Of a DNA stretch of 64,000 nt, positions 8,382 to 17,823 are shown piece after piece. Below the pieces are notes generated by a model, which saw only the letters and a list, made by a program, of their open reading frames with translations, made no database searches and had not been told where the DNA came from. This DNA is from Nitratireductor alexandrii. Lineage in GTDB: Bacteria > Pseudomonadota > Alphaproteobacteria > Rhizobiales > Rhizobiaceae. The translations under genes were made by a program, and so were the position numbers. The first letter of the stretch is position 1, and each line of letters starts with the position of its first letter. The stretch covers positions 372,001-436,000 of the forward strand of contig NZ_RBVY01000005.1 of NCBI RefSeq assembly GCF_004000215.1. Reading direction: 5' to 3'.

Positions 8382-8975
8382 TCACAGGCCCTCGACGCCG
8401 CTCACCAGCAGCACCGTCGCGAGTTTGGCGTAGTCGCCGCGGCTGACCGGGCCGCCTTCGCGGTGCCACATATAAAACCAGTTGAGCATGCCGAACAGGC
8501 TCATCGTCACCGGCTTGAGCAGCGACGTGCCGGCGAACAGCTCCGGCCGCAAGGCGCCGATCGCCGCGGCGAAACGGTCGACGAGCTGGCGCTCGAGCGC
8601 CTTCAACTGCCGCTGCTCGTCGTCCGGCAGGAGCTGCAGAGCGTTGAGCTGCACCTTGTGCTCGGCATCGGCGTCGCGATAGGCCTCCAGCAACGCGCCG
8701 ACCAGCGCCTCGAGCCGCTGACGCGGTTCGGCAAGCGGCCGGTCGGCCGCCTCGACGGCATCGACCAGCGCCTCCAGATGGGTGTTGATGATATCGAACA
8801 GCAACGCCTCCTTGGAGGCGTAATAGTGATAAAGCAGCGCCTTCGACACGCCGCAATCGGCCGCCAGCGAGGCCATCGAGGCGCGGTCGTAACCGTCGCG
8901 CGCGAAGGTCAGCGCCGCCTGGTGCAGCAGCGCCTGGCGCTTGTCGTCATAGTCCTTGGCGCGGGTGCGGGCCAT
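8382..8975 (-). CDS. paaR: TetR-family regulator, PaaR type
   Basis: A 197-residue TetR repressor with the N-terminal helix-turn-helix ARDGYDRASMASLAADCGVS followed by KALLYHYYASKEALL. Its ATG overlaps the paaK stop by one base (TAATG), so the two are co-translated. PaaR-type TetR proteins in beta- and alphaproteobacteria control phenylacetate genes in response to phenylacetyl-CoA. The assignment rests on fold and location; the ligand is not visible. The region just after the gene on this strand (about 8320-8380) contains a run of six T but no strong hairpin. Confidence 0.8.
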   Translation of the reverse strand: MARTRAKDYDDKRQALLHQAALTFARDGYDRASMASLAADCGVSKALLYHYYASKEALLFDIINTHLEALVDAVEAADRPLAEPRQRLEALVGALLEAYRDADAEHKVQLNALQLLPDDEQRQLKALERQLVDRFAAAIGALRPELFAGTSLLKPVTMSLFGMLNWFYMWHREGGPVSRGDYAKLATVLLVSGVEGL

Positions 8976-10285
8976 TATGCCTTCGGCCGGTTGTCGACGA
9001 TGCGCTGCGCCTTGCCCTGGCTGCGGGCGACGCCGCCGGGCTCGGTGACGTTGATGCGGACCGTGATGCCGATCACCTGCTTGATGCGCCGGGCGAGCTC
9101 GGCGGCGGCGCCGGCGCGCTCGGCATTGTCGGCATGGTCGGGCAACGCCTCGACATTGACCGTCATCTCGTCCATGCGCCCGTGGCGCGACAGCTCGACC
9201 TGGAAATGCGGCGCCAGCACGTCGACCTTGAGGATCTGCTCCTCGATCTGGGTGGGAAACACGTTCACGCCGCGCAGGATCATCATGTCGTCCGAGCGGC
9301 CGGTGATCTTTTCCATCCGTCGCATGGAGCGCGCCGTGCCGGCCAGGAGCCGGGTCAGGTCGCGCGTGCGGTAGCGGATGATCGGAAACGCCTCCTTCGA
9401 CAGCGAGGTGAAGACGAGTTCGCCCTTCTCGCCGTCGGCGACCGGTTCGCCCGTCGCCGGGTCGATGATCTCGGGATAAAAATGATCCTCCCAGATATGC
9501 AGCCCGTCCTTGGTCTCCACGCATTCATTGGCGACCCCCGGCCCCATCACCTCCGACAGGCCGTAAATGTCGACGGCATGCATGTCGAAGGCGGCCTCGA
9601 TTTCCGTGCGCATCGCGTTGGTCCACGGCTCGGCACCGAAAATCCCGACCTGAAGCGGGCTTTCGCGCGGGTCGAGCCCCTGGGCGCGATATTCGTCGAG
9701 GATCGACAGCATGTAGGACGGCGTGACCATGATGGTCGAGGCGCGGAAATCCTCGATCAAGGTCACCTGCCTCGTGGTCATGCCGCCGGAGACCGGCACC
9801 ACCGTGCAGCCGAGCTTTTCGGCGCCGTAATGCGCGCCGAGCCCGCCGGTGAACAGCCCGTAGCCATAGGCGACATGCACGATATCGCCCGGCCGCGTGC
9901 CCGACGCGCGCATCGAGCGCGCCACGCAGGTCGCCCACACGTCGATGTCGTTGGCCGTGTAGCCCACCACCGTCGGCTTGCCGGTCGTGCCCGACGAGGC
10001 GTGAATGCGCGCCACCTTGTCGCGCGGCACGGCGAACAGGCCGAACGGATAATTGTCGCGCAGGTCGGTCTTCACCGTGAACGGGAATTTTGCCAGATCG
10101 GACAGGGTTTTCAGGTCGTCGGGATGGACGCCGGCGGCATCGAAGCTCTTCCGGTAGAAGGCGACGTTGTCGTAGGCATGTTTCAGCGACCATTTCAGCC
10201 GCTCTAGCTGCAGCGCCGATATCTCGTCGCGCGAGGCGATCTCGATCGGGTCGAGATCGGCCTTGTTCGGGGTCAGGTCCTTCAT
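8975..10285 (-). CDS. paaK: Phenylacetate-CoA ligase PaaK
   Basis: PaaK activates phenylacetate with ATP and CoA, the first step of the pathway. The 436-residue protein has the adenylate-forming signature SSGTTGKPT at residues 97-105, a later YGLSEVMGPGV and the RTRDLTRLL segment of the C-terminal lobe. The ATG at 10285 is preceded by GGAG. The longer in-frame reading upstream covers the paaI gene in another frame and is not real. It is followed directly by paaR (1-bp overlap) and preceded by paaI. Confidence 0.97.
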   Translation of the reverse strand: MKDLTPNKADLDPIEIASRDEISALQLERLKWSLKHAYDNVAFYRKSFDAAGVHPDDLKTLSDLAKFPFTVKTDLRDNYPFGLFAVPRDKVARIHASSGTTGKPTVVGYTANDIDVWATCVARSMRASGTRPGDIVHVAYGYGLFTGGLGAHYGAEKLGCTVVPVSGGMTTRQVTLIEDFRASTIMVTPSYMLSILDEYRAQGLDPRESPLQVGIFGAEPWTNAMRTEIEAAFDMHAVDIYGLSEVMGPGVANECVETKDGLHIWEDHFYPEIIDPATGEPVADGEKGELVFTSLSKEAFPIIRYRTRDLTRLLAGTARSMRRMEKITGRSDDMMILRGVNVFPTQIEEQILKVDVLAPHFQVELSRHGRMDEMTVNVEALPDHADNAERAGAAAELARRIKQVIGITVRINVTEPGGVARSQGKAQRIVDNRPKA

Positions 10286-10320
10286 GGTGCTCCTCCACGG
10301 CCGCCTGCAAGGCCGCAGCC

Positions 10321-10767
10321 TCAGGCGTTGTCCTCGTCGAAATGCCGACCTTCGATGACGCGCGAATTGCCGCGAAACTCGGCGATCAGCGCGCCGGCCT
10401 GATTGCTCACCCGCACGTCGTAAATGCCGGAGCGGCCGAACCGGGCAACCTCGCGCGCGTCCGCCACCAGCCGGTCGCCGAGCCGGCCGGGCGCGATGAA
10501 GGTGATCGCATTGTGCTGCGCGACCACGAGTGTGTTGTAGGAATTGCAGGCAAAGGCGAAGGCCGAATCCGCCAGCGTGAAGATGTAGCCGCCGTGGCAG
10601 ATGTCGTGACCGTTGGTGTGGTGCTTTTCGACCGTCATCGACAAGCGCGCCGTTCCCGGCCCGACCGCGTCGAGGCTGGCGCCCAGCCATTTCGACGCAT
10701 CGTCGCGCGCCCACATCGCCGCCGCCGACCTGCGCGCGATCTCTTCCGCCGACAACGCCATCCGCAA
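10321..10767 (-). CDS. paaI: Hydroxyphenylacetyl-CoA thioesterase PaaI
   Basis: A 148-residue hotdog thioesterase that rescues CoA from hydroxyphenylacetyl-CoA and related dead-end products. The diagnostic segment NGHDICHGGYIFTLADSAFA carries the HGG turn and the catalytic Asp of the LADSAF helix. An ATG two codons later (10761) is an alternative start. It heads the minus-strand operon paaI-paaK-paaR and is divergent from the P450-paaZ pair. Confidence 0.92.
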   Translation of the reverse strand: MRMALSAEEIARRSAAAMWARDDASKWLGASLDAVGPGTARLSMTVEKHHTNGHDICHGGYIFTLADSAFAFACNSYNTLVVAQHNAITFIAPGRLGDRLVADAREVARFGRSGIYDVRVSNQAGALIAEFRGNSRVIEGRHFDEDNA

Positions 10768-10814
10768 CCCTCCCCGCGCGATCCCATCTCACGTCGGACG
10801 CAAGACTTGCATAA

Positions 10815-10828
10815 ACCGGCCAGTCGGT
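10815..10828. promoter_or_regulatory. Imperfect palindrome, candidate PaaR operator
   Basis: ACCGGCCAGTCGGT is an imperfect dyad (10 of 14 positions symmetric, half-sites ACCG/CGGT). It lies in the 120-bp divergent region between paaI and the P450 gene, next to the AT-rich segment AATAATA that could be a promoter element. Its size and place fit a TetR-type operator. Assignment to the PaaR encoded nearby is inference. Confidence 0.4.
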
Positions 10829-10887
10829 CAATAATACTCGGGCGGCCCTCTGCGGGCCCGCCGCGCAGGACGGGAGGACACGACGCG

Positions 10888-12102
10888 ATGGAGCCGACAC
10901 GCGCGCTCGCCGAGGCGTTCGACATCAACGCCCTGCCGCCGGGCTTTGCCGAAAACCCGTTCCCGGTCTACCACGCGCTGCTGGAGCACATGCCGCTCAA
11001 GCACTTTGCCGACGGGTCGGTGATGCTGTCGCGCTACGCCGATCTCGACCGGGTCTATCGCGACACCAAAACCTTTTCCTCCGACAAGAAGGTCGAGTTC
11101 CTGCCGAAATTCGGCGACACGCCGCTTTACGAACATCACACCACCAGCCTGGTCTTCAACGACCCGCCGCTGCACACGCGCGTGCGCAAGATCATGGTCG
11201 GCGCGCTGACCCCCAGGGCGATCGCGGCGATGGAGCCCGGCCTGATCGCGCTGGTCGACGGGCTTATCGAGCGCATCGCCGACAAGGGCGAGGCCGACCT
11301 GATCGAGGATTTCGCCGCCGCCATCCCGATCGAGGTGATCGGCAATCTCTTCGTCATGCCGCACGACGAGCGCGGGCCGCTGCGCGACTGGTCGCTGGCG
11401 ATCCTCGGCGCGCTGGAGCCGGTGTTGAGCGAGGCCGACAAGGCGCGCGGCAACCAGGCCGTCACCGCCTTCAAGACCTATCTGGCCGGGCTTGCCGCCG
11501 AACGCAGGTCGCGCCCCGGCGATCCGGCGACCGACGTGCTGACCCGGCTGATCGACGGCAATGACGGCGAGCTGCTGTCCGACACCGAGCTGCTGCAGAA
11601 CTGCATCTTCATCCTGAATGCCGGTCACGAGACCACGACCAACCTGATCGGCAACGCGCTCCACGAACTCGCCCAATGGCCGGACGAGCGCCAAAGGCTG
11701 ATCGACAATCCCGACCTGATCGACACCGCCGTCGACGAGTTCCTGCGCTTCCAGAGCCCGAACCAGCTCGGCAACCGCATGACGCTGGCCGAATGCGAAT
11801 TCCATGGCGAGACGATCGCGCCCGGCACGCGCATCCACCTGGCGATCGGCGCGGCCAATCGCGACCCGCGCCAGTTCGAGGCCCCCGACCGGCTCGACCT
11901 CGCCCGCAAGCCCAATCGCCATCTCGCCTTCGCGCAGGGCCCGCATCTGTGCGCCGGGTTCTCGCTCGCCCGCATGGAGGGCCGCATCGCCGTCTCGCGG
12001 TTCTTGAAGCGTTTTCCGAATTACCGGCTTTCAGGCGCGCCGAAACGCACCGGCCGCGTGCGCTTTCGCGGCTTTTCGACCCTACCGGCCAGCGTCGCCT
12101 AG
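10888..12102 (+). CDS. Cytochrome P450 (404 aa) linked to paaZ
   Basis: A soluble bacterial cytochrome P450 monooxygenase. Visible hallmarks are the I-helix oxygen-activation motif AGHETTT, the ExxR motif in DEFLRF, and the heme-ligand loop FAQGPHLCAGFSLAR with the axial Cys355. The ATG at 10888 fits the start of homology (MEPTRALAEAFDINALPPGF). It lies 63 bp before paaZ on the same strand and is divergent from paaI-paaK-paaR, so it is probably part of the phenylacetate regulon. No ferredoxin or ferredoxin reductase for it is present nearby. The substrate is unknown; a phenylacetate precursor or a side product is plausible. Confidence 0.93.
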   Translation: MEPTRALAEAFDINALPPGFAENPFPVYHALLEHMPLKHFADGSVMLSRYADLDRVYRDTKTFSSDKKVEFLPKFGDTPLYEHHTTSLVFNDPPLHTRVRKIMVGALTPRAIAAMEPGLIALVDGLIERIADKGEADLIEDFAAAIPIEVIGNLFVMPHDERGPLRDWSLAILGALEPVLSEADKARGNQAVTAFKTYLAGLAAERRSRPGDPATDVLTRLIDGNDGELLSDTELLQNCIFILNAGHETTTNLIGNALHELAQWPDERQRLIDNPDLIDTAVDEFLRFQSPNQLGNRMTLAECEFHGETIAPGTRIHLAIGAANRDPRQFEAPDRLDLARKPNRHLAFAQGPHLCAGFSLARMEGRIAVSRFLKRFPNYRLSGAPKRTGRVRFRGFSTLPASVA

Positions 12103-12165
12103 CCGGGCGGCAAAGACCGTCCGCCACGCCGACCGAGCAACCCCGTTCGCCCAGGAGTATCGTCC

Positions 12166-14190
12166 ATGACCGTTCTTTCCCTCAACAGCTTCGCCGCCGG
12201 CAAATGGGTCGCCCCGTCCGGCAACCTGACCAGCCTGAAAAGCGCGGTCGACGGCCGCGTGATCGCCGAACTCGGCGCCGAGCTCGATTTCGCCGCCATG
12301 ATCGAGCACGCCCGCGCGGTCGGCGGCCCGGCCCTGCGCGCGCTCACCTTCCACGAACGCGCGGCGAAACTGAAGGCGCTGGCGCAATATCTCAACGAGC
12401 GCCGCGACGCGCTCTACGAACTGTCCTACGAGACCGGCGCCACCAAGCCCGATTCGATGATCGACATCGACGGCGGCATCGGCACGGTGTTCGTGTTCGC
12501 CTCCAAGGGCCGGCGCGAACTGCCCGACGACGTGATCTATGTCGACGGCAATCTGGAACAGCTCGGCAAGACCGGCGCCTTTGTCGGCCAGCATGTCGCC
12601 ACCTCGCTGCAGGGCGTGGCCGTGCACATCAACGCCTTCAACTTCCCGGTCTGGGGCATGCTGGAAAAGCTCGCCCCGACGCTACTCGCCGGCGTGCCGG
12701 CGATCGTCAAGCCGGCCTCGGCCACGGCCTGGCTCGCCGAGGCCGCCTTTCGCATGATCGTCGAATCCGGGCTTTTGCCCGACGGCGCGGTGCAGTTCGT
12801 CGCCGGCTCCACAGGCGACCTTCTCGACCGGCTCGGTTCGCAGGACGTGGTCTCCTTCACCGGTTCGGCCGCCACCGCCAACCTGCTGCGCAAGACCCCC
12901 ACGATCCTGGAAAACGCCACCCGCTTCATCGCCGAGCAGGATTCGCTCAACGCCACCATTCTGGGCCCCGACGCCGCGCCCGGCACGCCCGAATTCGACA
13001 TTTTCGTCAAGGAGGTGCATCGCGAGATGACGGCCAAGGCCGGGCAGAAATGCACCGCCATCCGCCGCATCCTGGTGCCGGCCGACCACCGCGAGGCGGT
13101 GATCGAGGCGATCTCGGCGCGGCTCGCCAAGACGGTGATCGGCGACCCCAGGGCCGAGGCGACGCGCATGGGCGCGCTCGCCAGCCTCGCCCAGCGCCGC
13201 GACGTGCTGGACAAGGCGGCGCTGATCGGGTCCGAGGCGCGTCAGGTCTATGGGACGGAAAACGGCTTCGCCGAGGGCGTGGACGCCGAGAACGGCGCCT
13301 TCGTGTCGCCGATGCTGTTTGCCTGCGACGATCCGGACGGCGCCGACAAGGTTCATTCGGTCGAGGCGTTCGGCCCGGTCTCGACCGTGATGGCCTATCG
13401 CGACCTCGACCACGCCACCGCGCTCGCCAATCGCGGCGCCGGCTCGCTGGTCGCCTCCGTGTTCACCCACGACCCCGCGGTGGCGCGCCGGGTGGTGCTC
13501 GCCTCGGGCGCCTTTCACGGCCGGCTTTATTTCGCCAATCGCGACACCGGCCGCGAGGCGACCGGCCACGGCTCGCCGCTGCCGCATCTGGTCCATGGCG
13601 GCCCCGGCCGGGCCGGCGGCGGCGAGGAGATGGGCGGCATTCGCGGCGTCATGCACTACATGCAGCGCACCGCCCTCCAGGCAAGCCCCGATCTGCTGAC
13701 CGGCATCACCCGCATTTATGTGAAGGGCGCGACCCCGATCGCCGGGCAAAAACACCCCTTCCGCCTGCGCTTTCCGGAACTGGAGATCGGCCATACGCTG
13801 GAGACCGCCGAACGCCAGGTGACGCTCGAGGACATCGAACATTTCGCCGAATTCACCGGCGACACTTTTTACGCCCACATGGACGAGGAGGCCGCCAAGG
13901 CCAACCCGTTCTTCCCCGGCCGGGTGGCGCACGGCTATCTGATCCTGTCGTTTGCCGCCGGCCTGTTCGTCGACCCCGCCCCCGGCCCGGTGCTCGCCAA
14001 TTACGGCCTCGACAATCTGCGTTTCATGAAGCCGGTCTCGCCCGGCGACAGGCTGAAGGTGCGCCTGACCGCCAAGGCCAAGACCCGGCGCAACGCCGAC
14101 TATGGCGAGGTGCGCTGGGACGTCACGGTCGTCAACCAGGACGGCGAACAGGTCGCCGGCTACGAGCTTTTGACCATGAACCAGATGTAG
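12166..14190 (+). CDS. paaZ: Bifunctional oxepin-CoA hydrolase / semialdehyde dehydrogenase PaaZ
   Basis: PaaZ opens the oxepin-CoA ring and oxidises the resulting aldehyde to 3-oxo-5,6-dehydrosuberyl-CoA. The 674-residue protein has an N-terminal aldehyde dehydrogenase domain (residues about 1-520) with catalytic Cys296 in [12 protein letters not shown]-terminal MaoC-like hydratase domain follows, with [20 protein letters not shown] near residues 563-582. Both domains appear intact and the length matches the fused form. It follows the P450 gene and is convergent with the MFS gene at 14218. Confidence 0.96.
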   Translation: MTVLSLNSFAAGKWVAPSGNLTSLKSAVDGRVIAELGAELDFAAMIEHARAVGGPALRALTFHERAAKLKALAQYLNERRDALYELSYETGATKPDSMIDIDGGIGTVFVFASKGRRELPDDVIYVDGNLEQLGKTGAFVGQHVATSLQGVAVHINAFNFPVWGMLEKLAPTLLAGVPAIVKPASATAWLAEAAFRMIVESGLLPDGAVQFVAGSTGDLLDRLGSQDVVSFTGSAATANLLRKTPTILENATRFIAEQDSLNATILGPDAAPGTPEFDIFVKEVHREMTAKAGQKCTAIRRILVPADHREAVIEAISARLAKTVIGDPRAEATRMGALASLAQRRDVLDKAALIGSEARQVYGTENGFAEGVDAENGAFVSPMLFACDDPDGADKVHSVEAFGPVSTVMAYRDLDHATALANRGAGSLVASVFTHDPAVARRVVLASGAFHGRLYFANRDTGREATGHGSPLPHLVHGGPGRAGGGEEMGGIRGVMHYMQRTALQASPDLLTGITRIYVKGATPIAGQKHPFRLRFPELEIGHTLETAERQVTLEDIEHFAEFTGDTFYAHMDEEAAKANPFFPGRVAHGYLILSFAAGLFVDPAPGPVLANYGLDNLRFMKPVSPGDRLKVRLTAKAKTRRNADYGEVRWDVTVVNQDGEQVAGYELLTMNQM

Positions 14191-14217
14191 GCCCCGACAG
14201 GCGGTCCCGGACCGGCC

Positions 14218-15390
14218 TTAACGCCGGCTCCAATGCCACCAGGCGATCATCGCCATGGTGGCGAGACAGAGCACAAGCAGCGTGCCGGCGAAGGCCACAA
14301 CCCCTTCGCCGGTCACAACCACCAGCGCGGTGACCAAAAGCGCCCCGCCCATCTGGCTTGCAAAACCGTAGAGCGAGGCGGAAAAGCCGGCGATGTCGCC
14401 ATGCGGGTCGAGCACCATCGCCGCCGCATTGGAATAGACCACCAGATAGCTGGTTGCGAACAACACGAAAAACGCGGCCAGCAGCCAAGGCGTCAGCAGG
14501 CCTGCCAAAGCCGTCGCCAGGATCAAGGTCGCCGACAATATCAGCACCGCGTTGCCGACCAGCATCGCCGGCACGATGCCGGCCACGGCGATCAGCCGGC
14601 GATTGACCATCTGACCGATGACGATGCCGGTGCCATGCAGGGCGAAATAGAGCGCGAAAAGCCCGCCGGTAATGCCGAATTCGCTCTCATAGACCCGTGG
14701 CGCGGATGCCAGGATCAACAGCATGGTCGCCATCACCACCGCCGACAGGATCAGGAAATGGCGCGCCTGCGGATGGCCGACGAGCCGCCTGGTGCGGCGC
14801 AGATAGGTCGCCGGGCTGAGCGCGTCGGGGGCGAGCTTGGGAATGGTCTCGGAAAACCGCGTCAATGCGGCGAGCAAGAACACGCCGAACAGCGCCAGAA
14901 CGGCAAAGATCGCCCGCCAGCCGAACAGCGCGGCAATGCCCGCGCCGGCGAGCGGCGCGACGATCGGCCCGACGGCGAAGATGGCGGTGGCAAACGCCAG
15001 ATTGCGCGCCAGATCGGCGCCCGAATAGAGATCGCGGATGATGGCCCGCGACGACACGATCGCCGCCGCCGCGCCAAAGCCTTGCACCGCGCGTGCGCCC
15101 AGCAGCACCGTGATCGTCGGCGCCAGCGCCGCGACCGCGCAGCCGACGACGAACAGCGTCAGGCCCGCCGCCAGCACCGGCCGGCGCCCGTAGCGGTCCG
15201 ACGCCGAGCCCCACAGCAATTGCCCGAAGGCGGCGGCGAACATGTAGAAAGTGATGGTCCACTGGACCAGCGCGTAGCGCGTGTCGAGCGCGTCGACCAT
15301 GGCGCCGAAGGACGGCAGCGTGATGTCGACGGCGAAGGCGGAGACGGACATCAACAGCCCGCAATAGACGATCAGCGCACGCGCGCTCAC
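14218..15390 (-). CDS. MFS transporter, Bcr/CflA-like, coupled to pcaB
   Basis: A 390-residue major-facilitator protein with about 12 membrane segments and the loop 2-3 motif LLWGSASDRYGRRPVL (DRxGRR). Translation starts at a GTG whose last bases form the TGA of pcaB (GTGA overlap), so it is the last gene of the pca operon. The family mostly contains drug and metabolite exporters of the Bcr/CflA type. Given the coupling, transport of an aromatic acid or a pathway intermediate is likely, but the direction is not visible. The PcaK-type aromatic acid:H+ symporter signature is not obvious. Confidence 0.85.
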   Translation of the reverse strand: MSARALIVYCGLLMSVSAFAVDITLPSFGAMVDALDTRYALVQWTITFYMFAAAFGQLLWGSASDRYGRRPVLAAGLTLFVVGCAVAALAPTITVLLGARAVQGFGAAAAIVSSRAIIRDLYSGADLARNLAFATAIFAVGPIVAPLAGAGIAALFGWRAIFAVLALFGVFLLAALTRFSETIPKLAPDALSPATYLRRTRRLVGHPQARHFLILSAVVMATMLLILASAPRVYESEFGITGGLFALYFALHGTGIVIGQMVNRRLIAVAGIVPAMLVGNAVLILSATLILATALAGLLTPWLLAAFFVLFATSYLVVYSNAAAMVLDPHGDIAGFSASLYGFASQMGGALLVTALVVVTGEGVVAFAGTLLVLCLATMAMIAWWHWSRR

Positions 15391-16451
15391 CCCGATCGCC
15401 CCTCGAAGGAAATCGTCTCGACCAGCGAAAGCGCCGTGCGCAGCGCCGCACCGCAGGCGACCGCCATCTGCGGCAGGAGCAGCCATTCCAGCGTCCAGGC
15501 CGCGCCCGAACGCTCGTTTTCGTGCACCAGCGCCTGGTGCATGCCGGACAGGAGCGTGGCGTTGAAGCGCGCCAGGGCGACCAACAATTCGGCGCCGACC
15601 GGATTGACCTTGTGCGGCATCGCCGACGACCCGCCGCCGCTGGCAAGCCGGATCTCGCCGATTTCGCTCTGCGCGGCGAGCGCGATGTCCTGGCCCATCT
15701 TGCCGAGCGTGCCGGTCACCAGCGACAGCCAGGCGGCCAGGCCGGCAATGCCGTCGCGCTCGGCGTGGCGCACCGTGTCCGGCACCGTCAGGTCGAGCCC
15801 GACGGCCAGCCGCCGTGCCACCGCCGCGCCGGCCGCGCCGAGCTTGTCGCGCGTGCCGGCCGCCCCGCCGAAATGCAGCACGCACACACCCTCTCTCACC
15901 CCGGCCATCGCCGCGCGATGCCTGAGAAGCGGCGCGCGCCAGCTTTCGATCTTGCGTGAAGCCGGCACCGGGATCGCGGCCTGCATGCGGGTATGCGCCA
16001 TCACCTCGACCGCGCCGTCGCGCACGGCGAGCGCGTCCAGCGCGACGGCCAACGCGTCGAGCCGGGCGCCGAAAATGTCGAACGCGGAGGCCAGCCGCAG
16101 CGCCAGGCCGGTGTCGATCACGTCCTGGCTGGTCGCACCGAAATGAACGTATTTCGCATGCGGCTCGCCGACCGCGGCGCGAAGCTGGCGCACCAGCTCC
16201 GGCACGACGACGCCGTCGCGCGCCGTCGCCTGATTCAAAGCCTCAAGGTCGGGCCGGAACGTCTTGATGCGACTCTCGATTTCGGCAGCCGCACCGGCCG
16301 GAACGACACCTTCCGCCCCCTCCGCCGCCGCCAGCCCCGCCTCGAAGGCGAGCATCGCCGCCATCTCGGCCTCGACCGAAAACAGCGCGGCGATCTCCCG
16401 GTCGCCGGTCAGGCCGGACAGGAAAGGATGCTCGAAGGGAAAAACGCTCAC
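15387..16451 (-). CDS. pcaB: 3-carboxy-cis,cis-muconate cycloisomerase PcaB
   Basis: PcaB converts 3-carboxy-cis,cis-muconate to 4-carboxymuconolactone. The protein belongs to the fumarase/aspartase superfamily and carries the signature GGSSAMPHKVNPVGAELL. The GTG at 16451 gives 354 residues, the short form usual in alphaproteobacteria, starting (V)SVFPFEHPFLSG. No suitable ATG lies near the start of homology. It begins 14 bp after the pcaG stop and its own stop overlaps the start of the MFS gene. Confidence 0.92.
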   Translation of the reverse strand: MSVFPFEHPFLSGLTGDREIAALFSVEAEMAAMLAFEAGLAAAEGAEGVVPAGAAAEIESRIKTFRPDLEALNQATARDGVVVPELVRQLRAAVGEPHAKYVHFGATSQDVIDTGLALRLASAFDIFGARLDALAVALDALAVRDGAVEVMAHTRMQAAIPVPASRKIESWRAPLLRHRAAMAGVREGVCVLHFGGAAGTRDKLGAAGAAVARRLAVGLDLTVPDTVRHAERDGIAGLAAWLSLVTGTLGKMGQDIALAAQSEIGEIRLASGGGSSAMPHKVNPVGAELLVALARFNATLLSGMHQALVHENERSGAAWTLEWLLLPQMAVACGAALRTALSLVETISFEGRSG

Positions 16452-16464
16452 GATGACATGCGGC

Positions 16465-17079
16465 TCAGATATCGAGGAAGATCGTTTCCTTCTCGCCCTG
16501 GAGATGGATGTCGAAGGTGTAGACGTCGCCGTCGCGCGGCGCAATCAGGGTCGGCACCCGGTTCTTGTGCTCGATGCGCTGAAGCAGCGGGTCCTGCGCA
16601 TTGGCCTCTTGCTCGTCGGCGAAATACATCCTGGTATGCAGGCCGAGATTGATGCCGCGCGCCACGATCCAGAAGGTGATGTGCGGCGCCATCAGCCGGC
16701 CGTCCTTGAACGGGACGCGGCCCGGCTTGATGGTGGAAAACTCGAACAGGCCGCTTTCCATGTCCGAAGCGAGCCGGCCCCAGCCCGAAAAATTCGGATC
16801 GGCGGCGCCGCGCAGCTCCGAGGGCGAATTGTAGAGCCCGGCCGCGTCGGCCTGCCAGATCTCGATCAGCGCGTCCTTGAGCGGCGTGCCGGTGCCGTCG
16901 ATCACCCGGGCGCGCACGGTGATGCGCTCGCCCTTTGTCTTGTCGTTGACCATCGCGGCGCCGAGATCGTCGGCGAAGACGCCCTTGATGCCGGAGAAAT
17001 TCGGCGTCAGCCCGATATGGACATAGGGGCCGGCCGTCTGCGAGGCGCTTTCCTTCAGGCGATTGAGCGACTGCACCAT
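16465..17079 (-). CDS. pcaG: Protocatechuate 3,4-dioxygenase alpha subunit PcaG
   Basis: The alpha chain pairs with PcaH to form the intradiol ring-cleaving dioxygenase. The 204-residue protein has the family stretches QTAGPYVHIGLTPN, DALIEIWQADAAGLYNSP and APHITFWIVARGINLGLHTR. As expected for the alpha subunit it lacks the full iron-ligand set, which is in PcaH. The ATG at 17079 lies 2 bp after the pcaH stop. The longer in-frame reading upstream is a shadow of pcaH. Confidence 0.95.
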   Translation of the reverse strand: MVQSLNRLKESASQTAGPYVHIGLTPNFSGIKGVFADDLGAAMVNDKTKGERITVRARVIDGTGTPLKDALIEIWQADAAGLYNSPSELRGAADPNFSGWGRLASDMESGLFEFSTIKPGRVPFKDGRLMAPHITFWIVARGINLGLHTRMYFADEQEANAQDPLLQRIEHKNRVPTLIAPRDGDVYTFDIHLQGEKETIFLDI

Positions 17080-17081
17080 GA

Positions 17082-17822
17082 TCAATTCCCCTCCAGCCGG
17101 TTTTCGAACAGCGTCGAGCGGCGGCCGCGCAGCACGATGTCGAACTTGTAGGCGCGCGCATCCATCGGGATCGTGGCCTGCATGTCGAGCGCCGCGACCA
17201 GCCCCTCCACCGCCGCGCGGTCGGGAATGGTGGCCACGATCGGGCAGCGCCAGATCAACGGGTCGCCCTCGAAATACATCTGCGTGATCAGCCGCTGGGC
17301 GAACCCGTGGCCGAAGACCGAAAAATGGATATGCGCCGGCCGCCAGTCGTTGACGCCGTTCGGCCACGGATAGGGTCCGGGCTGGACGGTGCGAAAACAA
17401 TAATTGCCGTCGGCGTCGGTGATCACGCGCCCGCAGCCGCCAAAATTGGGATCGAGCGGCGCCAGATAGCTTTCCTTCTTGTGGCGGTAGCGCCCGCCGG
17501 CATTGGCCTGCCACACCTCCACCAGCGCGCCGGCCACGCCCTTGCCGCGCTCGTCGAGCACCCGGCCGTGGACGATGATGCGCGGCCCGATCGCACTTTC
17601 GCCGGGCTTGGCGAAATTGTGGATCAGGTCGGCGTCGAGCGCGCCGAGCATGGAATGGCCGAACACCGGCCCGGTGATCTCCGAAAGCGTGTTGTCGAGC
17701 GAGATCAGCGCCTTTTGCGGCGCGCGCACGACCGAGGTCTTGTAGCCCGGCGTATAGGCCGGCGGCTGCCACTGGCGGTCGCGCTGGAAAAACGCGCCGG
17801 TCTCGGGCCGTTCGTTCGACAT
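17082..17822 (-). CDS. pcaH: Protocatechuate 3,4-dioxygenase beta subunit PcaH
   Basis: The beta chain carries the catalytic Fe(III). The 246-residue protein shows the two tyrosine ligands in the contexts GGRYRHKKE and PGPYPWPNG. The two histidine ligands are in [11 protein letters not shown]. The ATG at 17822 follows the pcaC stop by one base, so pcaC-pcaH-pcaG-pcaB are tightly coupled. Length and motifs match functional beta subunits. Confidence 0.96.
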   Translation of the reverse strand: MSNERPETGAFFQRDRQWQPPAYTPGYKTSVVRAPQKALISLDNTLSEITGPVFGHSMLGALDADLIHNFAKPGESAIGPRIIVHGRVLDERGKGVAGALVEVWQANAGGRYRHKKESYLAPLDPNFGGCGRVITDADGNYCFRTVQPGPYPWPNGVNDWRPAHIHFSVFGHGFAQRLITQMYFEGDPLIWRCPIVATIPDRAAVEGLVAALDMQATIPMDARAYKFDIVLRGRRSTLFENRLEGN

Positions 17823-17823
17823 C

